Assembly (NCBI GenBank): GCA_031278255.1
Contig: JAITKU010000085.1
Location: 1 to 5,832, forward strand
DNA from: Eubacteriales Family XIII. Incertae Sedis bacterium
GTDB lineage: Bacteria > Bacillota > Clostridia > Peptostreptococcales > Anaerovoracaceae
DNA length: 5,832 bases
Direction of reading: 5' to 3'
Below, piece after piece: positions 1 to 5,832 of the stretch. The notes under the pieces were generated by a model. It worked only from the letters and a program-made list of their open reading frames with translations. It ran no database searches and had not been told where the DNA came from. The position numbers and the translations under genes are program-made. Position 1 is the first letter of the stretch; every line of letters begins with the position of its first letter.

Positions 1-14
1 CCCCACTGACGCCT

Positions 15-118
15 ATGTTTTGAGGGGCGGCGGGCGAAGCCCTTGTCCCCTCAAAACATCCGTTCAACAATTGAAGTGCGCCTTTGGCGCTTCAATTTTG
101 GACGGAGCCAAAATTGAA
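15..118. repeat. Cluster of nested palindromes downstream of the cyclase gene
   Basis: This gene-free stretch is almost entirely inverted repeat. (a) ATGTTTTGAGGGG at 15-27 pairs perfectly with 47-59 (13 bp); inside its 19-nt loop, GGGC (32-35) and GCCC (39-42) can form a second small stem around GAA. (b) AATTGAAG at 69-76 pairs with CTTCAATT at 90-97, with an inner CGCC/GGCG stem (79-82/86-89) closing on TTT. (c) TTCAATTTTGG at 91-101 pairs with CCAAAATTGAA at 108-118 (11 bp, 6-nt loop). Hairpins b and c share bases 91-97, so only one can form at a time. None is followed by a clear T-tract on either strand, so these are not textbook Rho-independent terminators. They may still end the minus-strand cyclase transcript, whose stop codon lies at 136-138. 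A dispersed intergenic repeat element is equally possible. The pairing is seen directly; the role is unknown. Confidence 0.7.
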
Positions 119-135
119 ACGGTACGGAGGGGCCG

Positions 136-1728
136 TCATTTCGCGTCCGCGTGAACCTTTTTTGGGCGTTTGCCGCGGTGTACCTCGACGCGATTCCGCC
201 CTTTCCTCTTGGCGGCGTACATGGCATCGTCCGCGTACCGCAGCAGCGTTTCAAATGAATCGACCTCCTTGCCGGAGGCTATGCCTATGCTGAAAGTGAT
301 CGGCAGGATTTTGTCCTCATACCGGCATGGGTTCCCCTCGACGCGGGTTCTGATGCGCTCGGCGAGCCGCAGGGCGGTATCCTCGTCGGAGTCCGTGATC
401 ATCACGACAAACTCTTCCCCGCCGTAGCGCGTGACGAGATCATAAGAGCGCACGGTCTCCTTGATACAGGCGGAAACATTCCGCAGTACCGCGTCACCGG
501 CCGGATGCCCGTAGGTATCGTTGATATTTTTGAAGAAATCCAAATCCATCATCATCACGTGGCAGGCGCCGCCGGAGCGTTTTGTCCGCTCGAACTGCAT
601 GGAGGCGAGTTCCATGAAATGCCGCCTGTTGTAAAGCCCCGTAAGTGCGTCGGTATAGGCGGCCTGTTCGAGTTTCTTCATCATGCCGATCGAGCTTGTG
701 ATATCCTGAATCAGAATGATCCAGCCGAGCAAACGCTGTTTTTTCGTCACGAAAATGGCGTCGATCTGCGCGCTGAAATACCGCTCTTCCCCGTCCTTGT
801 CCGTCTGCACAAAGCGCATACCGAGGTCCTCCGAGTAATCGGCGATGTACAAAAGTTCGTCCGGCCAGTTCGCGACCTGCGTGACGGCGGCGCCGCGCCG
901 CAGACTTTCCAGATCGGGGAAGAGCCGCCGCGCCGCCTTATTTGAACCCATGTATTTCATATCGGGGTTCACGATGACAAAGGCGTCCCGTATGTAGTCC
1001 AAGGTCATGGAATACGCCATCGGAACAATGTCAAAGAGATCGTAGCGCATGATGTTGACATAGAACAGCGCGACGGCGGCGATTATGGCGTAGGGCGTGA
1101 AATTGATGTTTCTGAGCGGGGTGTGGAACGTGACGGTGCAGAGGATATACATGCCGTTCGCAACCAGCGGAGCGACCAATACCGCAAACAGGAGGAGCAG
1201 CGATTTGAACTGTTCCCTGCGTTGCAGGAGCGTTCGGATCAGGATTGCGCAGCCGACCGTTATATAGACCGTGGAATAGCTGTAAATGAAATAGTATAAG
1301 GGTCCCTCGTCAATCTGCAAACCCAGCAAGGGCTGTTCCGCGTCAAAGTGATACCCGGCGTACATCCAGCCGGTGTACTCCGTGGTCCACACAATCGACA
1401 GACCGGCGACCGGAAGAAGCAAAATCAAGGGTTTTAGGTATTTTACGCGCAACTCGAAATCGCAGTAATCGATGACGAGAAACAGGCAGAGCGCGGGCAA
1501 AAAGCAGCTGCCCAGATACATGAACTTCACCGCGACCAGCGCGCCGCCGACCGAAAAAGCGGTCAATTCACAGAAATAGCCGACGAGATACAGAAAAACG
1601 GTGAGCAGGCACAGCACGAAATAATTGCGTTTTTCGCTGCGACAATGCCAAAAGGTGACAATGATCAGATACACCGTCAAGACGATGGAAAGAAAGAGGA
1701 GAATGAGTGTACATACATAGCCGACCAC
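136..1728 (-). CDS. Membrane diguanylate cyclase: 7TM sensor, PAS, GGDEF
   Basis: Predicted to make cyclic di-GMP from two GTP at the cytoplasmic face of the membrane. With the GTG start at 1728 it is 530 aa. Seven hydrophobic segments lie at about 3-26, 36-56, 61-87, 98-116, 143-167, 175-199 and 210-226, matching the N-terminal 7TM module found ahead of many kinases and cyclases. A PAS-like domain follows (about 240-345), then a GGDEF domain (about 355-518) opening with TDALTGLYNRRH. The active-site loop is GGEEF (436-440). The metal-binding Asp sits in DLDFFKNIND (395-404), and GHPAGD and FSIGIA are present. RSYD (427-430) stands five residues before GGEEF, the usual allosteric I-site, so product inhibition is expected. 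No EAL or HD-GYP domain is present. The reading frame stays open to a TTG at 1893, but that extension is AT-rich and has no ribosome site. An ATG at 1767 (543 aa) is a serious alternative start. Family and activity are confident; the sensed ligand is unknown. Confidence 0.93.
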   Translation of the reverse strand: MVGYVCTLILLFLSIVLTVYLIIVTFWHCRSEKRNYFVLCLLTVFLYLVGYFCELTAFSVGGALVAVKFMYLGSCFLPALCLFLVIDYCDFELRVKYLKPLILLLPVAGLSIVWTTEYTGWMYAGYHFDAEQPLLGLQIDEGPLYYFIYSYSTVYITVGCAILIRTLLQRREQFKSLLLLFAVLVAPLVANGMYILCTVTFHTPLRNINFTPYAIIAAVALFYVNIMRYDLFDIVPMAYSMTLDYIRDAFVIVNPDMKYMGSNKAARRLFPDLESLRRGAAVTQVANWPDELLYIADYSEDLGMRFVQTDKDGEERYFSAQIDAIFVTKKQRLLGWIILIQDITSSIGMMKKLEQAAYTDALTGLYNRRHFMELASMQFERTKRSGGACHVMMMDLDFFKNINDTYGHPAGDAVLRNVSACIKETVRSYDLVTRYGGEEFVVMITDSDEDTALRLAERIRTRVEGNPCRYEDKILPITFSIGIASGKEVDSFETLLRYADDAMYAAKRKGRNRVEVHRGKRPKKVHADAK

Positions 1729-1738
1729 TGTTTTTATG

Positions 1739-1745
1739 CTCCTTT
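1739..1745 (-). promoter_or_regulatory. Shine-Dalgarno site supporting the GTG start of the cyclase
   Basis: On the minus strand AAAGGAG lies 10 nt before a GTG at 1728-1726. That start puts transmembrane segment 1 almost at the N-terminus, as is usual for the 7TM module. The competing ATG at 1767 is preceded only by an A-rich run with no ribosome-site match. However, base composition turns GC-rich right at that ATG, which argues the other way. Confidence 0.5.
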
Positions 1746-1769
1746 GCGCCTCGTGTGCTGCGCGCATTT

Positions 1770-1790
1770 TTTTCGTTTTAAAATCGAAAA
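1770..1790. repeat. Inverted repeat TTTTCG...CGAAAA in the cyclase leader (proximal copy)
   Basis: TTTTCG (1770-1775) and CGAAAA (1785-1790) are exact inverted arms around an A/T-only centre, directly beside the alternative ATG of the cyclase. It shares the block TTTTCGTTT with a second inverted repeat 111 bp further upstream in the same leader. It could be a protein-binding site or an RNA hairpin near the ribosome site. The pairing is seen; the function is not known. Confidence 0.45.
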
Positions 1791-1880
1791 CAATAATATA
1801 TTCGTTCTTTAAACTATAATTTTCAGTTAGTATTATTTTAAAAGTGCAAAATACGCATACAGTGCAACTTATTGCGCGTG

Positions 1881-1900
1881 TTTTCGTTTCCAAACGAAAA
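1881..1900. repeat. Inverted repeat TTTTCGTTT/AAACGAAAA in the cyclase leader (distal copy)
   Basis: Nine-bp perfect arms (1881-1889 and 1892-1900) are separated by two bases. On the minus-strand transcript this would form an 8-9 bp hairpin about 35 nt after the predicted transcription start. It repeats the TTTTCGTTT block of the copy at 1770-1790. No T-tract follows it, so it is unlikely to be a terminator. It may be an operator half of a looped pair or a leader hairpin. Confidence 0.55.
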
Positions 1901-1939
1901 AGTTTATGGTATTTGATTTATTTAACAATCAACGTGTTC

Positions 1940-1969
1940 ATTATATCATAACGCGTGATATAAAATCAA
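1940..1969 (-). promoter_or_regulatory. Promoter of the diguanylate cyclase gene
   Basis: Read on the minus strand, TTGATT (1969-1964, four of six consensus bases) is followed after 18 bp by a perfect TATAAT (1945-1940). Transcription would start near 1933, giving a leader of about 205 nt before the GTG at 1728. Its spacer is filled by an exact inverted repeat, which suggests regulation at this promoter. Confidence 0.7.
1941..1963. promoter_or_regulatory. Candidate operator: 8-7-8 inverted repeat in the cyclase promoter
   Basis: TTATATCA (1941-1948) and TGATATAA (1956-1963) are perfect inverted arms around seven bases. The element overlaps the -10 box and ends at the base next to the -35 box of the minus-strand promoter. 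A dimeric regulator bound here would block or reshape RNA polymerase access. The regulator is not in the window. The symmetry also creates a TATAAA at 1959-1964 on the plus strand, a weak possible -10 toward the threonine lyase gene. Confidence 0.5.
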
Positions 1970-2078
1970 ATAAATACGTCGTGTAAAGAAAAAGAAACAA
2001 ATCGACAAAAACCCCGGCGATTGCATTGCAAAGTCGCAAACAACGGGCCGCGACAGCCCCGTATTCTTTCTGAATTCC

Positions 2079-2107
2079 TTGACTATTGGCACATATGCAA
2101 TTAAACT
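2079..2107 (+). promoter_or_regulatory. Promoter of the threonine ammonia-lyase gene
   Basis: TTGACT (2079-2084, five of six consensus bases) is followed after 17 bp by TAAACT (2102-2107, four of six). Transcription would begin near 2114 and leave a leader of about 33 nt before the ATG at 2147. That is too short for a T-box or attenuator. Just upstream, ACGGG (2043-2047) and CCCGT (2058-2062 region) can pair imperfectly; no role is assigned. Confidence 0.55.
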
Positions 2108-2133
2108 ATATGCACAAGCTATTGATTGTTTGC

Positions 2134-2140
2134 GGAGAGG
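2134..2140 (+). promoter_or_regulatory. Shine-Dalgarno site fixing the threonine lyase start
   Basis: GGAGAGG ends six nt before the ATG at 2147. An in-frame TTG at 2126 would extend the protein by seven residues, but it lies upstream of this site and would place the ribosome site inside the coding sequence. The ATG is therefore the start. Confidence 0.8.
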
Positions 2141-2146
2141 GACTAT

Positions 2147-3385
2147 ATGAAACAGGAAGCCGTGGAGCATTTTTTGAAGCAGGATCACAAGGCGAATATA
2201 TTGAAAGCGGCGGAGGCCCTGAAAGACGTGCTTCGGCCCACGGCGTTGATTTACAGCGATTTTTTCAGCGAGGAGCGCGGCTGTAACGTCTATATCAAGC
2301 CCGAAAACCTACAGGTGACGGGTTCCTACAAGATTCGCGGCGCCTACAACAAGATCAACGGTCTGTCGCCCGAGGAGGGGCGGCGCGGCGTGATCGCGGC
2401 CTCGGCCGGAAACCACGCGCAGGGCGTGGCCGTCTCCGCGAAGCGAAAAGGCATCCCGGCGACGATCGTCATGCCGAATGTAACGCCGTTTTTGAAAGTG
2501 AACGCGACGCAGGCCTACGGCGCGGAGGTCCTGATACACGGGGATATGTACGACGATGCCTATAACCGGGCCCTCGCCCTGGCCGAGGAACAGGCTTATA
2601 CTTTCATTCATCCTTTCGACGATTACGATATCATCTGCGGGCAGGGCACGGCGGGGCTGGAAATACTGGCCGAGCTGCCCGAGGCGGATGAGATACTCGT
2701 TCCGATAGGCGGCGGCGGTCTCATTTCCGGCATCGCGCTCATCGTGAAAGCCCTGAATCCCAAGGTCCGCGTTACGGGGGTCGTTCCCATCGGCGCGATG
2801 TCCATGAAGATATCCGTTGACGAGGGCCGCGTCACGCGGCTCGCGGGCGTAAAGACCTGCGCCGAGGGCGTTGCGGTCAAACAGCCCGGCGATCTGACCT
2901 TTGCCGTCGTAAGGAAATACGTCGATGAGATCGTGACCGTCAGCGAAAAGGAGATTATGGAGGCCGTGCTTTTGACGCTCGAAAAGCACAAGCTGATCGC
3001 CGAAACCGCGGGGGTTGTTTCGCTGGCGGCGCTCAGGAAGCGGGCGAAGCCCGGCCGAAACATCGTCTGCCTCATGAGCGGCGGCAACATCGATATGGTC
3101 ACGATTTCCTCCATCATCAACCAAGGCATGATCAGCCGGGGCCGTATCCTGTGCTTCTCCGTCGATCTTCCCGACAGACCGGGCCAACTCCTGAAAGTCG
3201 CCGGCCTGCTGGCGGAGGCGGGCGCGAATGTCATAGGGCTGGAACATAACCAATTCAAAGCCATCGACCGTTATTCAAACAAGGTGGCGCTGGAAATGAC
3301 TGTCGAGACCAACGGACCGGATCATATCAGGCAAATACTTGATATATTGGAAGATAATAACTTTACCATTACGCGCATATATTGA
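2147..3385 (+). CDS. ilvA: Threonine ammonia-lyase (threonine dehydratase), short form with ACT domain
   Basis: A pyridoxal-phosphate enzyme that converts L-threonine to 2-oxobutanoate and ammonia in the cytoplasm; it feeds isoleucine synthesis or fermentative threonine breakdown toward propionate. The protein is 412 aa, typical of the roughly 400-residue catabolic or TdcB-like class that carries one C-terminal ACT domain rather than the long biosynthetic form. The catalytic domain spans about 20-325: the cofactor lysine is K62 in TGSYKIRGA, SAGNHAQG (86-93) is the substrate-binding loop, IGGGGLISG (187-195) is the phosphate-binding glycine loop, and SGGN (311-314) closes the cofactor ring site. 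The ACT domain covers about 335-412, starting with FSVDLPDRPGQL, and probably binds an amino-acid effector. One oddity is GVVP at 211-214, where many relatives have GVQ or GVE followed by a different residue. It has its own promoter and lies 24 nt before the kinase gene, so the two are probably co-transcribed. The name tdcB would also fit; fold and reaction are confident. Confidence 0.95.
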   Translation: MKQEAVEHFLKQDHKANILKAAEALKDVLRPTALIYSDFFSEERGCNVYIKPENLQVTGSYKIRGAYNKINGLSPEEGRRGVIAASAGNHAQGVAVSAKRKGIPATIVMPNVTPFLKVNATQAYGAEVLIHGDMYDDAYNRALALAEEQAYTFIHPFDDYDIICGQGTAGLEILAELPEADEILVPIGGGGLISGIALIVKALNPKVRVTGVVPIGAMSMKISVDEGRVTRLAGVKTCAEGVAVKQPGDLTFAVVRKYVDEIVTVSEKEIMEAVLLTLEKHKLIAETAGVVSLAALRKRAKPGRNIVCLMSGGNIDMVTISSIINQGMISRGRILCFSVDLPDRPGQLLKVAGLLAEAGANVIGLEHNQFKAIDRYSNKVALEMTVETNGPDHIRQILDILEDNNFTITRIY

Positions 3386-3409
3386 GCGGCGAAGCGGGTA
3401 CAAAGCGGC

Positions 3410-5515
<2,106 letters not shown>

Positions 5516-5523
5516 GCCGGCCC

Positions 5524-5575
5524 GCTTCCTGCAAATTCATTCTATTTATTGTAATACAAGGAAGCACGCTTCCTT
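5524..5575. repeat. Three-arm repeat GCTTCCT/AGGAAGC/GCTTCCT allowing two exclusive hairpins
   Basis: GCTTCCT occurs at 5524-5530 and again at 5568-5574, with its exact complement AGGAAGC at 5559-5565 between them. The middle arm can pair either backward (28-nt loop) or forward. The two structures exclude each other, like a simple attenuator. The element lies between the kinase stop codon and the next promoter. The arms are seen directly; any switching role is inferred. Confidence 0.5.
5558..5575 (+). terminator. Possible weak terminator after the hybrid kinase gene
   Basis: AAGGAAGC (5558-5565) pairs perfectly with GCTTCCTT (5568-5575); the tight centre would open to a four-base CACG loop on a seven-bp stem. 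Only one further T and then C and an A-run follow, so the U-tract of a standard intrinsic terminator is missing. Its position 43 nt after the kinase stop and just before the next promoter is what suggests termination. Confidence 0.35.
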
Positions 5576-5587
5576 TCAAAAAATAAT

Positions 5588-5617
5588 TTGACAAGCAGGT
5601 CTTTCACCCCTTATATT
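5588..5617 (+). promoter_or_regulatory. Strong promoter of the secreted-protein gene
   Basis: A perfect TTGACA (5588-5593) is followed after 18 bp by TATATT (5612-5617, five of six consensus bases). A TATTAT at 5614-5619 would need a 20-bp spacer and is less likely. Transcription would start near 5624, about 43 nt before the ATG. The gene therefore starts its own transcription unit and is not part of the kinase operon. Confidence 0.75.
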
Positions 5618-5666
5618 ATATTATAAAGCAATTTGGAAAATACAAGTAACAGGAGGAATCGGCAAC

Positions 5667-5832
5667 ATGAACGAAAAGATGAAACGTCCGCTGTCCGTTT
5701 TGACGGCGAGCATCCTCGCGGTATGCCTCACTTTCGCCGCCGCGCACCGCCCCGCCGCGCTGTCGGCGGCCGGCGCGGAAGCGCCGGCCGCCGTCACCGT
5801 GTACGTGTCCGTGGAGAAGTTCACCTTGGGGC
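5667..5832 (+). CDS. N-terminus of an exported protein, cut off by the window end
   Basis: An open frame runs from the ATG at 5667 to the window edge without a stop, giving 55 full codons. AGGAGG (5651-5656) lies 10 nt upstream, and a second in-frame ATG at 5679 is a possible alternative. The start is a classical signal peptide: a charged region (NEKMKR), a hydrophobic core of about 19 residues (roughly 7-25), then an Ala-rich stretch where signal peptidase I could cut, probably between about 25 and 40. The core contains LAVC, but Val before Cys does not fit a lipobox, so a lipoprotein is unlikely. The mature part opens with VTVYVSVEKFTLG, which resembles the start of DUF4430-type or other repeated surface domains of Clostridia. 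That match is from memory and tentative. Export is well supported; the function is unknown. Confidence 0.8.
   Translation, partial: MNEKMKRPLSVLTASILAVCLTFAAAHRPAALSAAGAEAPAAVTVYVSVEKFTLG

Noticed and set aside
15..118. CRISPR array or insertion-sequence end
   Set aside because: There are no regularly spaced direct repeats with unique spacers, and no transposase or target duplication; the symmetry is inverted, not periodic.
84..293. Small open frames on both strands across the palindrome cluster at the left end
   Set aside because: Their similar peptides on the two strands arise from the inverted repeats themselves, and they run into the end of the cyclase gene on the other strand.
1729..1933. 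c-di-GMP riboswitch in the cyclase leader
   Set aside because: The leader is AT-rich and I found no GEMM-like conserved blocks; a covariance-model search would be needed to exclude a divergent form.
2108..2146. T-box or attenuator ahead of the threonine lyase
   Set aside because: The leader from the predicted start is only about 33 nt, and no T-box core such as AGGGTGG or GGTACCGCG is present.
1946..2188. Minus-strand open frame of about 80 codons across the divergent promoter region
   Set aside because: It overlaps the start of the threonine lyase gene and both predicted promoters, has no ribosome site, and its translation looks like random AT-rich sequence.
2309..3253. Long minus-strand open frame (about 314 codons) opposite the threonine lyase gene
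   Set aside because: It is a shadow of GC-rich third positions. Its translation is rich in Arg, Asp and His with no recognisable domain, while the plus strand carries every motif of a known enzyme.
5667..5832. Lipoprotein signal (LAVC) in the secreted protein
   Set aside because: The residue before Cys is Val, where a lipobox needs Gly, Ala or Ser, and the hydrophobic core continues past the Cys.

Overview
The window reads as a GC-rich bacterial chromosome with short AT-rich intergenic regions. The most likely source is a member of the Bacillota (Clostridia-like). Supporting this are Shine-Dalgarno sites close to AGGAGG, TTGACA/TATAAT-type promoters, a short ACT-domain threonine ammonia-lyase, a 7TM-PAS-GGDEF protein, and a secreted protein whose mature start resembles Clostridial surface proteins. 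Heavy use of the ATA isoleucine codon inside GC-rich genes is a noticeable signature and leaves other phyla, such as Synergistota, possible. The taxon is an inference, not read directly.

Layout. Positions 1-135 carry no gene but hold a dense set of nested inverted repeats just downstream of the first gene. Positions 136-1728 (minus strand) encode a seven-transmembrane PAS-GGDEF diguanylate cyclase with an intact GGEEF active site and an RxxD product-inhibition site. Positions 1729-2146 form an AT-rich divergent intergenic region. It holds a good minus-strand promoter with a perfect 8+8 bp inverted repeat filling its -10/-35 spacer, a leader of about 205 nt with two TTTTCG...CGAAAA inverted repeats, and a plus-strand promoter for the next gene.

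Positions 2147-3385 (+) encode a catabolic-type threonine ammonia-lyase with a C-terminal ACT domain. After 24 nt and in the same reading frame comes a soluble GAF-PAS-HisKA-HATPase-REC hybrid histidine kinase (3410-5515, +). A 151 bp AT-rich gap with competing hairpins and a strong promoter leads into a new secreted-protein gene (5667 to the window edge), of which only the signal peptide and the first mature residues are visible.

How they work together. Two of the four genes are signalling proteins: one would make c-di-GMP at the membrane, the other would run a His-Asp phosphorelay in the cytoplasm. The lyase and the kinase are probably co-transcribed. No output regulator, HPt protein or c-di-GMP receptor is visible, so any link between the phosphorelay, c-di-GMP and threonine catabolism is conjecture. 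The genes themselves belong to well-known families. The least explained parts are the structured intergenic regions.
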